In this document: positions 1-8,364 of the stretch, in pieces
How the letters are laid out: each line of letters starts with the position of its first letter
How positions within the stretch are numbered: the first letter of the stretch is position 1
Assembly (NCBI GenBank): GCA_019411365.1
Contig: DXQT01000025.1
Span: 1-32,823 of the forward strand
DNA length: 32,823 bases
From: Roseburia sp.
GTDB taxonomy: Bacteria; Bacillota_A; Clostridia; Lachnospirales; Lachnospiraceae
Direction: 5' to 3'
Notes under the pieces: model-generated
The model's input: only the letters and a program-made list of their open reading frames with translations
What the model was told of the DNA's origin: nothing
Databases searched by the model: none
Program-made: the position numbers and the translations under genes

Positions 1-44
1 TTCATCTGAGCCTTTTTCTTTTGCTCAGTTTTTTCATAGGTCAT
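1..44 (-). CDS. Possible 5' end of a divergent gene (partial)
   Basis: On the minus strand an ATG at 44 opens a frame that stays open to the window edge and encodes a lysine- and glutamine-rich start (MTYEKTEQKKKAQM). No convincing ribosome binding site precedes it. Its position opposite lexA, with the SOS boxes between, is where many Firmicutes carry a LexA-controlled LysM or YneA-like division inhibitor, so that is one idea for its identity. Only 14 codons are visible, too few to recognise any family. Confidence 0.3.
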   Translation of the reverse strand, partial: MTYEKTEQKKKAQM

Positions 45-89
45 TTGACACTATCGATCATCAATTGTAAATCTGTGTTATAAATACCC

Positions 90-190
90 CGAACACTTGT
101 TGCGAACATTTGTTTGTGCAACTGTATCTTACTATTCGAACATCTGTTTGTCAATAGAAAAATCGAACAAATTTTCGGAATATATGTTTG
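90..190. promoter_or_regulatory. Cluster of LexA (SOS) boxes
   Basis: Five 14-bp sequences resemble the Gram-positive SOS box CGAACNNNNGTTCG. The best are CGAACATTTGTTTG (103-116) and CGAACATCTGTTTG (137-150). Weaker ones are CGAACACTTGTTGC (90-103), CGAACAAATTTTCG (164-177) and GGAATATATGTTTG (177-190). The last overlaps the -35 of the lexA promoter, as expected for autorepression. The others sit where they could also control a divergent gene to the left. Confidence 0.85.
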
Positions 191-216
191 CATTTCGATA
201 TATGGTATGTTATCAT
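188..216 (+). promoter_or_regulatory. lexA sigma-A promoter
   Basis: A -35 TTGCAT (188-193) and a -10 TATCAT (211-216) are separated by 17 bp. The -35 overlaps the rightmost SOS-like box (177-190). Transcription would begin near 223, giving a leader of about 70 nt before lexA. Confidence 0.6.
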
Positions 217-291
217 GATTAATAGATAAAGAAGCAGTGGTTAAGAAGCTGCTGGATCATTACAGAAATCCCATATATAAGGAGACAATTT

Positions 292-903
292 ATGCCAGGT
301 AAGATTAGTGCAAAGCAAAAAGAAATTTTAGAATATATCAAGGGTGAGATTTTAAGCAAAGGTTATCCGCCTGCAGTCCGTGAGATCTGTGAAGCGGTAG
401 ATTTAAAATCTACTTCTTCTGTCCACTCTCACCTTGAAACGTTGGAGAAGAATGGTTATATCCGGAGAGACCCGACCAAGCCAAGAGCAATCGAGATTCT
501 GGATGACGATTTTAACCTTACCAGGCGTGAGGTTGTGAACGTACCTATTGTCGGACATGTCGCAGCCGGAGAGCCGATCCTCGCAACAGAGAATATTGAG
601 AATTACTTTCCTATCCCGGTTGAATATATGCCGAATGAAGAGACTTTTATGTTAAAAGTAAAAGGAGAAAGTATGATCAACGCCGGTATTTTCAACGGCG
701 ATAATGTTCTTGTCAAGAAACAGCCAAACGCCGAGAATGGCGATATTGTAGTGGCATTGGTGGATGATTCCGCAACGGTTAAGACTTTTTACAAAGAAGA
801 CGGTTATTACCGCCTGCAGCCTGAGAATGATACGATGGATCCGATCATTGTAAAAGAATGTTCGATTTTAGGAAAAGTGTTTGGGGTATTCCGTTTTCTA
901 TAA
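292..903 (+). CDS. lexA: LexA repressor (SOS response)
   Basis: LexA represses DNA-damage genes and inactivates itself by RecA-stimulated autocleavage. The 203-residue protein has the usual length. Residues 1-70 form the winged-helix DNA-binding domain, with the recognition region around [17 protein letters not shown] (40-56). Residues 82-203 form the S24 peptidase-like domain, with the Ala92-Gly93 cleavage site (VAAGEP), the nucleophile Ser127 in GESM and Lys164 in ATVK. The start is supported by AAGGAG eight bases upstream. SOS boxes overlap its promoter, so it is probably autoregulated. A bidirectional hairpin terminator follows, and the next gene is convergent. Confidence 0.97.
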   Translation: MPGKISAKQKEILEYIKGEILSKGYPPAVREICEAVDLKSTSSVHSHLETLEKNGYIRRDPTKPRAIEILDDDFNLTRREVVNVPIVGHVAAGEPILATENIENYFPIPVEYMPNEETFMLKVKGESMINAGIFNGDNVLVKKQPNAENGDIVVALVDDSATVKTFYKEDGYYRLQPENDTMDPIIVKECSILGKVFGVFRFL

Positions 904-921
904 TTTTAATTAACAGGAAAC

Positions 922-968
922 AAAAAGCGGCAGCCGATCTGTCTTACAGACAACCGGCTGCCATTTTA
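922..968. terminator. Bidirectional terminator between lexA and rsfS
   Basis: The arms GGCAGCCG (929-936) and CGGCTGCC (955-962) form a GC-rich stem, with an inner GTCT/AGAC pairing. An A-run precedes it and ATTTT follows it, so it can serve both lexA (plus) and the rsfS operon (minus). Confidence 0.85.
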
Positions 969-971
969 TGA

Positions 972-1319
972 TTATAATTCACTTACATCCACAACTTTTC
1001 CATCTCTCCAGGTTCTCTCAAGATCATAGAAAAGACGGTCTTCTTTTGAAAAAATATGGATAATAATATCACCATAATCCATTAAGATCCAGGTAGAACT
1101 CTGGTTTCCTTCAATCTGCTGGACTTTTACGCCGGCTTTGTATAAGGCTTCATCGGCAGCATCACGCATTGCCTGGAGCTGATTCTGGTTGGTTCCGTTT
1201 GCAATGATAAAATAATCTGCAATCGGAGAAATTTCGCTGATATCAATAACAGTTACATCTTCTGCTTTTCTGTCTTCCAAAGCAGCTACTGCAAGTTTGG
1301 TTAATTCTTTTGATGTCAT
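972..1319 (-). CDS. rsfS: Ribosomal silencing factor RsfS
   Basis: RsfS (Iojap/YbeB family) binds ribosomal protein uL14 and blocks joining of the subunits when nutrients are scarce. At 115 residues it fits the family. It carries the core VIDISEISPIADYFIIANG and later STWILMDYGDIIIHIFS. A longer frame starts at 1331, but that ATG lies inside the ribosome binding site GGAGG, which is correctly spaced for the ATG at 1319, so I use 1319. It is the last gene of the rplU-to-rsfS run, 41 bases after yqeK, and ends at a bidirectional terminator. Confidence 0.95.
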   Translation of the reverse strand: MTSKELTKLAVAALEDRKAEDVTVIDISEISPIADYFIIANGTNQNQLQAMRDAADEALYKAGVKVQQIEGNQSSTWILMDYGDIIIHIFSKEDRLFYDLERTWRDGKVVDVSEL

Positions 1320-1360
1320 AAAAACCTCCATGTTAAAATAAATTTGATTTCTGATCAGGA

Positions 1361-1936
1361 TCAGATGGTTTCTTTGTAATGTTTATAAAATTCATAGGTC
1401 ATCTGTGTTGTCGGATCAATATTTCCGCCACGCTTTTTCAGATAAACCAGTGTGTCGTGCAATATTTCGGCCATACAGACATCTAAATCATGAAAGGCTA
1501 ATTCCCTCACGCAATCTAAATTAGCCGCTTTATTGCGGTTTGGTTCGATGTAATCGGCAATATAAATGATCTTGTCTAATATATTCATATCAGGCTCGCC
1601 CGTTGTGTGCACTTTGATCGCATGTAAAATCAGTGGATCTGTTACATCATATTCTGTTTTGGCAAGCAATGCACCAAGTTTTGCATGAAGCAAAAAAGGA
1701 TTTTCACGTTCTACGGATGAAATAAGAATGTCGTTTTCTTCACATAGTCTTAATTTTTCATCGTTTGGAATGCATTTTGCACAGTCATGGAGCAGACCGG
1801 CAAGCATGGCTTTCTGTATATCATAGCCGTACGCCATAGCGAGGCAGCCTGCGGTGTACATCACACCTTTGGTGTGCTCGTAGCGGTCTTTATCCTGTAC
1901 TTTTTTTAATTTTTTTCGTATTTCTACCAGTTCCAT
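1361..1936 (-). CDS. yqeK: YqeK, HD-domain diadenosine tetraphosphate hydrolase
   Basis: YqeK-type HD hydrolases cleave Ap4A symmetrically into two ADP. The 191-residue protein shows the HD metal ligands His21 (RYEHTKGV) and His50-Asp51 (LLHDCAK), followed by HTTGEPDMNILDKIIYIADYIEP, written here as HTTGEP and IIYIADYIEP, typical of the family. An upstream in-frame ATG at 1990 overlaps the end of nadD but has no ribosome binding site. AGAGGA precedes the ATG at 1936, so that start is preferred. Pairing with nadD is common in Firmicutes. The assignment rests on the HD motif and the context. Confidence 0.93.
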   Translation of the reverse strand: MELVEIRKKLKKVQDKDRYEHTKGVMYTAGCLAMAYGYDIQKAMLAGLLHDCAKCIPNDEKLRLCEENDILISSVERENPFLLHAKLGALLAKTEYDVTDPLILHAIKVHTTGEPDMNILDKIIYIADYIEPNRNKAANLDCVRELAFHDLDVCMAEILHDTLVYLKKRGGNIDPTTQMTYEFYKHYKETI

Positions 1937-1979
1937 ATTGTTATCCTCTATCAAAAATTGATTGGAAATATTAAAAAAA

Positions 1980-2606
1980 TCAGTTCTCATTTTCGTAAAG
2001 ATGATGTTCTTTTATAAATTGGCTCACTGCATACGGAAGCAGCTGCCCGGTATCTTCCCCTTTTTTTATCATCTGGCGGATGTTTCTTGAGGCTGCATCA
2101 AAACGGTCACAGGAAAGCGGATAGATCTTTGCATGAAATAACTGTTCGATTGCATGAATTTTCTTTTTGACATCCTCCATATTCCAGTGGTCGCGCACTG
2201 CTACTAATACGACTGCCTTTTCACAGATGATCTCTGGATGTTTCCATTCATCAAAGTAGTCGAGAGAATCTGCACCCATGATAAAATAAAATATCGTATC
2301 CGGGTAACGGTTCTTTAATTTTGTGAGTGTCAGATAAGTGTAACTTGTCTCTTCTGCTTCTATCTCTACCGTAGACATTTTAAAATACGGGTATGGTTTT
2401 ACTGCAAGAGCAACCATCTCGGCGCGGTATTCCGAAGGAGTCATACCACTTTCGTTTTTGTTCGGAGAATGTCCGGCTGGAATAAACCAGACTTCGTCCA
2501 GATCAAAATCTGTGTAGGCTGCCCTGGCAATGGCGAGATGTCCATTGTGTACCGGATCAAAGGAGCCGCCTAAAATACCGATTTTCCTGCCTGATAAATG
2601 ATTCAT
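1980..2606 (-). CDS. nadD: Nicotinate-nucleotide adenylyltransferase NadD
   Basis: NadD transfers AMP from ATP to nicotinate mononucleotide, making deamido-NAD on the way to NAD. The 208-residue protein has the nucleotidyltransferase signature GGSFDPVHNGH at residues 13-23 and the FIMGADSLDYFDEWK segment typical of NadD. The usual C-terminal ISSTxIR motif is degenerate here and appears as AASRNIR. AAAGGAC precedes the ATG. It lies between yhbY and yqeK in the ribosome-assembly and cofactor run. Confidence 0.96.
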   Translation of the reverse strand: MNHLSGRKIGILGGSFDPVHNGHLAIARAAYTDFDLDEVWFIPAGHSPNKNESGMTPSEYRAEMVALAVKPYPYFKMSTVEIEAEETSYTYLTLTKLKNRYPDTIFYFIMGADSLDYFDEWKHPEIICEKAVVLVAVRDHWNMEDVKKKIHAIEQLFHAKIYPLSCDRFDAASRNIRQMIKKGEDTGQLLPYAVSQFIKEHHLYENEN

Positions 2607-2635
2607 GATCGCTGTCCTTTATAGTGTTTTGAAAT

Positions 2636-2935
2636 TTATTTTACAGGTAATTCGTATTTTGAATTCTTTTTTGCCTGACGGAAAAGAATGATTTTTTTAC
2701 CAATCACTTTCACAACGACAGAATGTGTACGTTCTGCGATGATCTCAGCAATTTCACGAGGGTCATCTGCACAGTTTTTTAATACAGAAATCTTGATGAG
2801 CTCGCGTTTTTCCAATGCCTCATCTAAACCATTGATAAGCTCTGGGGTCAGACTTGCCTTTCCAATCTGAAATATAGCGTTCATTGTGCTTGCTTCGCTT
2901 CCTAAATAAGCGCGCTGTTTGCTTGTAAGATTCAT
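2636..2935 (-). CDS. yhbY: YhbY-type RNA-binding protein (CRM domain)
   Basis: This 99-residue protein is a single CRM (YhbY) domain, a small RNA-binding fold associated with 50S subunit assembly. It begins LTSKQRAYLGSEAS and contains KISVLKNCADDP and VVKVIGKKIILFRQ, where GKKI stands at the conserved GxxG loop. AAAGGA lies ahead of the ATG. It is placed between obgE and nadD, the usual order in clostridia. Confidence 0.94.
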   Translation of the reverse strand: MNLTSKQRAYLGSEASTMNAIFQIGKASLTPELINGLDEALEKRELIKISVLKNCADDPREIAEIIAERTHSVVVKVIGKKIILFRQAKKNSKYELPVK

Positions 2936-2953
2936 ATTGCCAATTCCTTTCTT

Positions 2954-4330
<1,377 letters not shown>

Positions 4331-4338
4331 TCATCTTA

Positions 4339-4623
4339 TTATTCAGCTACTGGATAAACGGAAGCCTGTTTCTTATCTCTTCCTTTTCTCTCGAATCTTA
4401 AGATACCATCTGTTAAAGCGAATAATGTGTCATCTCCACCGATTCCTACATTAACACCTGGATGAATCTTTGTTCCACGCTGTCTGTAAATAATATTACC
4501 AGCTTTTACGAACTGTCCGTCTGCTCTCTTAGCACCTAATCTCTTAGATTCAGAGTCACGTCCGTTCTTTGTAGAACCAACACCCTTTTTATGAGCGAAA
4601 AACTGAAGGTTCATATTCATCAT
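4339..4623 (-). CDS. rpmA: Ribosomal protein bL27 with Prp-cleaved leader
   Basis: bL27 is a 50S protein whose N-terminus reaches the peptidyl transferase centre. This 94-residue form starts [14 protein letters not shown]. In Firmicutes the nine residues ending LQFF are removed by the protease Prp, and using the first ATG gives exactly nine residues before Ala10. AAGGAGGT, seven bases upstream and inside the end of prp, supports that start. The body ([21 protein letters not shown]) is standard. The gene lies four bases after prp. Confidence 0.97.
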   Translation of the reverse strand: MMNMNLQFFAHKKGVGSTKNGRDSESKRLGAKRADGQFVKAGNIIYRQRGTKIHPGVNVGIGGDDTLFALTDGILRFERKGRDKKQASVYPVAE

Positions 4624-4626
4624 GTC

Positions 4627-4956
4627 TTACACCTCCTTGAATGTTAGAATGATATAATCATTTCCATAAGTATTTTGTATTCCTTGCAAGCCTAAAACCA
4701 GGGATTTCATGAGCAAATCAGCATCATGACCTGCCGGAGCATCAAACCTGAGTGTGATCATTCCGGTCTCTTCATCAGAATCTGTAGAAAATTTTTCCTT
4801 CGTGTAAACACCAAGGGAATTGATCGTGTTGATCACCAGTGCAGAAATTCCCGCACATACAATGTCTTCACCTTCCTCTGCATACCCTGCATGTCCAAGA
4901 CAGTCAAAACCTAAAAATGCCTGATCCTGGTTTCTGAAAATCGTTATCTTAGTCAT
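4627..4956 (-). CDS. prp: Ribosomal-processing cysteine protease Prp
   Basis: Prp removes the N-terminal extension of bL27, a step essential for ribosome function in Staphylococcus aureus. The 109-residue protein has the family dyad His22 in GHAGYA and Cys34 in DIVCAGIS, with the dimer and active-site loop between them. GGAAG precedes the ATG. It lies between rplU and rpmA, the standard Firmicutes order, and its substrate is encoded immediately downstream with the matching cleavage site. Confidence 0.95.
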   Translation of the reverse strand: MTKITIFRNQDQAFLGFDCLGHAGYAEEGEDIVCAGISALVINTINSLGVYTKEKFSTDSDEETGMITLRFDAPAGHDADLLMKSLVLGLQGIQNTYGNDYIILTFKEV

Positions 4957-4973
4957 AACAATCTTCCTATCGA

Positions 4974-5279
4974 TTACGCATTAATTTTTTCGATTTTAAC
5001 CTGTGTAAACGCCTGTCTGTGGCCGTTTTTCTTGTGATAACCGGTTTTTCTCTTATACTTGTAAACGATAACTTTTTTCGCTCTGCCTTCTTTCACTACA
5101 GAAGCTTCTACAGTTGCGTTAGCTACGTCTGCTCCAACTTTCATTCCGTTGTCAGAAACTGCTAATACCTGATCAAAAGTTACTTTCTCACCAGCTTCAA
5201 CACCAAGTTTTTCAATGGTAATGATATCACCTTCGGAAACTTTATACTGTTTACCACCTGTTGCGATAATTGCGTACAT
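4974..5279 (-). CDS. rplU: Ribosomal protein bL21
   Basis: bL21 is a 23S rRNA-binding protein of the 50S subunit. The 101-residue sequence begins [18 protein letters not shown] and ends with the basic stretch [14 protein letters not shown], as in other bL21 proteins. GGAGGT lies just upstream of the ATG. It is the first gene of the run, behind a consensus-like promoter and a structured leader that may mediate autoregulation. Confidence 0.97.
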   Translation of the reverse strand: MYAIIATGGKQYKVSEGDIITIEKLGVEAGEKVTFDQVLAVSDNGMKVGADVANATVEASVVKEGRAKKVIVYKYKRKTGYHKKNGHRQAFTQVKIEKINA

Positions 5280-5359
5280 ATGGCACCTCCTATTATCATT
5301 ACTCGCCAGTTATGGTTTCTGCAAATACGCAGAATTTGAGACCTCACTGTGCGGCATAC
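5280..5359 (-). ncRNA. Candidate L21 ribosomal protein leader
   Basis: About 80 nt separate the inferred start of transcription from the rplU ATG. They contain a hairpin TTCTGC/GCAGAA (arms at 5329-5334 and 5317-5322) inside an outer CAGT/ACTG pairing, followed by the ribosome binding site. Firmicutes commonly carry an L21 leader at this place, for which Rfam has a family. The call rests on position and folding by eye, not on a covariance search. Confidence 0.5.
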
Positions 5360-5365
5360 TTCGTT

Positions 5366-5394
5366 ACTATAGCATAACAATTGAATTACGTCAA
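5366..5394 (-). promoter_or_regulatory. rplU operon promoter
   Basis: On the minus strand TTGACG (5389-5394) and TATAGT (5366-5371) are separated by exactly 17 bp. This is a strong sigma-A type promoter for rplU and the genes after it. It makes the ribosomal run independent of the GGDEF gene upstream. Confidence 0.8.
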
Positions 5395-5426
5395 CTAGTT
5401 TTTTGAAATTTTTCTAACCTTTTTAG

Positions 5427-6875
5427 TTAAAACCTATTTTTATAATAATGATTTTTATTCACATACATCTTCTCATCTGCAACTGACAAATTCTTTTCAA
5501 TGTCCTTTGCATGTTCTAACCAGACACTTCCAATGGAAGCCGAACATTCAGCCGTCCATAGCTTTGAAAGCTTTTGCAGCTTATTTTGAAAGTCTGTCTC
5601 GCTTTTATCGAATGACAGAATGATAAATTCGTCCCCGCCAAAACGGTAACAGCCTGCCTCCTGGAATATGGTTATGATTTTTTTCGCAATTGCTGCGAGC
5701 AGCTCATCTCCTGCTTCATGTCCCAGATTGTCATTGATTTTTTTTAGACCATTCACATCTGCAAAAGCGATGCCAACCGACTGGTTACACATCTCCTCGT
5801 CACATTCGATGATTGCAATATCTTTGTAATATGCCTTACGGGTTTTGAATCCCGTTAATGCATCCCGCTCTAATTCAGATATCTGCGAATTAATCTCTAT
5901 GTATTGCTGTAAAGATTTTATATGGTTTTCTTTCGAATATTCAATAATCCGGTCTTTATAATAGTTTTTCGCCTCTAATGCCTCTAAAATTGCGTCTTTG
6001 TCCATTTTACCAACAGCGTATACATATATTAATTCTGCAAATTCAAGTCCAACCTTGATTTCATCCGGATATTTTTCCATATACTGATTCATGGATCGTA
6101 AAATGTGGTTCATAAGGTTATCATCACAAGAATCTCTTCCACACTCAAACAGTTCCCGGCAGGCATCCATAAATTCAGCCGCGTACATTTCATCCATTTT
6201 TGAAAGGATCTGTTTTTTGTAAGTCTCATATTTTTCTGGCTGTTCCAATTTATAATAAAGTGTTGCTGCACAGCGGGTGACATCATCCGGAACGATTGTA
6301 TCTGCATGATATTGGCTCACTCCAAGTTCAAACGCCTTTAAAGCCTCTGTTAAACGGTTCAGTTTCTGAAGTGAAATAGATTTATTGATATAGATATAAG
6401 CACCCATTTCCTCATCACAGTCTTTCAGGACGTCTTCTGCGAGCGCAAGACTTTTAAGTGCTTCCTCATAGTTTTGTTCCTCAATGTAGGTCAATGCAAT
6501 ATTATTATACTCAAATGCATAATAGTATTTTTCATCATTTTCCATGGCAATTTTTAATGCCGTTTCATAGAAAAAACGGGAAACATTATATTCTGTCTCG
6601 CAATGTGTTGCCACACCTATCAGGTTAAAACAGGACAATAACTTAGGGGTATACGGATAGCTTTGATAGTCCACTATGATTGGTTCTATAATCTCTATGG
6701 TTTTTCTGAAATTTCCTTCCTGATAAAATAACTGCCCATAATAAAAACTTGCAAGTATGCGCACTTCGGTTTTGTCGTATTTCTTTTTCAATAGCTGTTC
6801 ATAAAAATTTTTCTGCTCCGCAATAGACAGTTTTTTGATTTGCTGTTGTCTGGTTAAAAAATCGTTATAATTCAT
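5427..6875 (-). CDS. TPR-repeat GGDEF protein, probable diguanylate cyclase
   Basis: The 482-residue protein has no evident membrane segment or signal peptide. Residues about 30-330 are helical TPR-like repeats (for example EYNNIALTYIEEQNYEEALKSLALAE), likely a protein-interaction or sensing module. The GGDEF domain starts at DALTGF (338), contains DVNGLKKINDNLGHEAGDE, and has an intact GGDEF signature at 413-417, so c-di-GMP synthesis is plausible. The RxxD inhibitory site normally just upstream is absent (QEAG). GGAGA nine bases before the ATG at 6875 sets the start; longer in-frame starts lack a site. It begins two bases after an acetyltransferase remnant. Confidence 0.85.
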   Translation of the reverse strand: MNYNDFLTRQQQIKKLSIAEQKNFYEQLLKKKYDKTEVRILASFYYGQLFYQEGNFRKTIEIIEPIIVDYQSYPYTPKLLSCFNLIGVATHCETEYNVSRFFYETALKIAMENDEKYYYAFEYNNIALTYIEEQNYEEALKSLALAEDVLKDCDEEMGAYIYINKSISLQKLNRLTEALKAFELGVSQYHADTIVPDDVTRCAATLYYKLEQPEKYETYKKQILSKMDEMYAAEFMDACRELFECGRDSCDDNLMNHILRSMNQYMEKYPDEIKVGLEFAELIYVYAVGKMDKDAILEALEAKNYYKDRIIEYSKENHIKSLQQYIEINSQISELERDALTGFKTRKAYYKDIAIIECDEEMCNQSVGIAFADVNGLKKINDNLGHEAGDELLAAIAKKIITIFQEAGCYRFGGDEFIILSFDKSETDFQNKLQKLSKLWTAECSASIGSVWLEHAKDIEKNLSVADEKMYVNKNHYYKNRF

Positions 6876-6877
6876 AT

Positions 6878-7075
6878 TCAACATTCTCCATTTATCTTTC
6901 GAATCACACGGCATGGATTTCCAACCGCAACACAATTAGCCAGAATATCTTTTGTCACAACACTTCCTGCACCTATTGTTCCCATACTGCCCAAAAGCTG
7001 CTTTAATACTTCTGCTTTTTCTTCCTTTTGATTATAAGAAAACTCCTTACAAAATTTATCTTTTGGAAGATTCAC
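6878..7075 (-). pseudogene. Internally deleted sugar O-acetyltransferase remnant
   Basis: A GTG-started frame of 65 codons joins two distant parts of a maltose/galactoside O-acetyltransferase. Residues 1-32 resemble the N-terminal helical part (FCKEFSYNQKEEKAEVLKQLLGSMG). Residues 33-62 resemble the C-terminal end of the left-handed helix domain (TIGAGSVVTKDI, VAVGNPCRVIRKI). The hexapeptide-repeat core between them, with the catalytic histidine, is missing without a frame break. An in-frame stop lies two codons before the GTG and there is no good ribosome binding site. It may now serve only as leader to the GGDEF gene. A translated short peptide cannot be excluded. Confidence 0.65.
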
Positions 7076-7147
7076 TTCTTATTTACAAAATTCCCTAATT
7101 CAAATAATATCATATCATATTAGACACAAGATTAGTACAATAAAATG

Positions 7148-7171
7148 AAATATCTGCATATGTAGATATTT
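7148..7171. promoter_or_regulatory. 24-bp near-perfect palindrome, operator candidate
   Basis: AAATATCT (7148-7155) and AGATATTT (7164-7171) flank a central CAT/ATG palindrome, with a single mismatched pair (G7156 with T7163). It overlaps the -10 and start region of the minus-strand promoter ahead of the acetyltransferase remnant and GGDEF gene, where a dimeric repressor could block initiation. Confidence 0.5.
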
Positions 7172-7197
7172 ATACTAATGTTAACTAGCTTTTACAA
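7169..7197 (-). promoter_or_regulatory. Promoter for the remnant-GGDEF unit
   Basis: On the minus strand TTGTAA (7192-7197) and TATAAA (7169-7174) are 17 bp apart. Initiation near 7162 would fall inside the palindrome at 7148-7171. The leader before the GTG remnant would be nearly 90 nt. Confidence 0.55.
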
Positions 7198-7226
7198 ATA
7201 AATGTCAACTTCTATAAGTGAGCATG

Positions 7227-7256
7227 TTGACAATTGACCATACTTCGTGCTACTTT
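7227..7256 (+). promoter_or_regulatory. Probable bioB promoter
   Basis: TTGACA (7227-7232) and TACTTT (7251-7256) are 18 bp apart, about 80 bp before the bioB start. The 261-bp gap 7076-7336 holds this promoter, the divergent one and the palindrome. I did not find a convincing BirA-type inverted repeat. Confidence 0.5.
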
Positions 7257-7336
7257 AAAAACAATTGAATTTAGAAACTTGTGAATTCATACCGTAACTT
7301 ATTTGAATTTTGTAAACGTAACAAAGGAGTACAAAA

Positions 7337-8314
7337 ATGACAACACAACCAAAGACAACCGAAGCCGAAAATCCATATCTTACCAGAGAGGATGCTCTTG
7401 CAATTTTAAATACACCGGATGATCAGTTGGATGAGCTGATTGCACGCGCTGAGAAACTGCGCCGCAAATACAAAGGAGACAATGTCGGAATCCACATTCT
7501 GACAAACGCAAGAAGCGGCAACTGCTCACAGGACTGTGCTTACTGCGCACAATCCTGCCGTTCATCAGCCGATATTGAGAAATATAAATGGGTTTCCGAT
7601 GAGAAACTTTACCGCGACAATGATTTTGTAAATAAAAATCATCTCGCAAGACACTGTATCGGATTGAGCGGCATGAAATTCACAGACGCCGAGATTGAAG
7701 AACTCGCTGCAAAAATCCGTAAAATGAAAGAAACCGGAACACACCTCTGCTGTTCCATCGGATTTTTGACTGAAAAACAGGCGCGCATGTTAAAAGAGGC
7801 AGGACTTGACCGTATTAACCATAACTTAAACAGCAGCCGTGCATTTTATCCGAACATCTGCTCTACGCATACGTTTGACCAGCGTGTCGCAAATATCAAA
7901 ATGCTGCAGGGATTGGGTTATGAAATCTGCAGTGGTGGGATCATTGGTATGGGGGAAAGCAAAGAGGATGTTGTTGATATGCTGTTAGAACTCCGTGAAA
8001 TTAACCCGGAAGCAATCCCGATCAACTTTTTGCTGCCAATTGAGGGAACACCTTTAGCACACAAAGATACCTCAGGCTTAACCCCTGAATATGGTCTTAA
8101 GGTTCTCGCCCTTGCAAGGCTTCTTGTTCCACAGGCAGACATCCGCTGTGCTGCCGGACGTGAGGTTTACTTTAAAGGTGAAGAAAAACGTTTATTGTCC
8201 GTTGTAAACTCTATTTTTGCATCCGGTTATCTCACTGAGGATGGTCAGGGAATCGAGGATACCATCAGGGTGATCGAGGACGCCGGATTTACGTATGAGA
8301 TTGAATCTGCATAA
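7337..8314 (+). CDS. bioB: Biotin synthase BioB
   Basis: BioB is a radical SAM enzyme that inserts sulfur into dethiobiotin to make biotin. The 325-residue protein carries the 4Fe-4S motif Cys63, Cys67, Cys70 (CSQDCAYC). Further conserved cysteines of the second cluster lie in THLCCSIG and YEICSGG, and the arginine ligand region is DIRCAAGRE. AAAGGAG precedes the ATG. No other biotin gene is adjacent, so the cell may take up dethiobiotin or encode bioA/bioD elsewhere. The gene ends at a bidirectional terminator shared with the facing ribonuclease gene. Confidence 0.97.
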   Translation: MTTQPKTTEAENPYLTREDALAILNTPDDQLDELIARAEKLRRKYKGDNVGIHILTNARSGNCSQDCAYCAQSCRSSADIEKYKWVSDEKLYRDNDFVNKNHLARHCIGLSGMKFTDAEIEELAAKIRKMKETGTHLCCSIGFLTEKQARMLKEAGLDRINHNLNSSRAFYPNICSTHTFDQRVANIKMLQGLGYEICSGGIIGMGESKEDVVDMLLELREINPEAIPINFLLPIEGTPLAHKDTSGLTPEYGLKVLALARLLVPQADIRCAAGREVYFKGEEKRLLSVVNSIFASGYLTEDGQGIEDTIRVIEDAGFTYEIESA

Positions 8315-8321
8315 ATCTATT

Positions 8322-8364
8322 AAAAAAGTGAGCAGACCTTACAGTGTGGCTGCTCACTTTTTTT
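8322..8364. terminator. Bidirectional terminator between bioB and the Rne/Rng gene
   Basis: AAAAAAGTGAGCAG (8322-8335) pairs with CTGCTCACTTTTTT (from 8350) around a short loop. A T-run ends the plus strand and the A-run becomes a T-run on the minus strand, so it serves both convergent genes. Confidence 0.9.

Noticed and set aside
7140..7336. BirA (biotin) operator before bioB
   Set aside because: Half-site-like words such as TGTTAAC and TTGTAAAC occur, but not as an inverted pair with proper spacing.
7081..7336. c-di-GMP riboswitch near the GGDEF gene
   Set aside because: The gap lacks the conserved riboswitch core and is accounted for by two divergent promoters and a palindrome.
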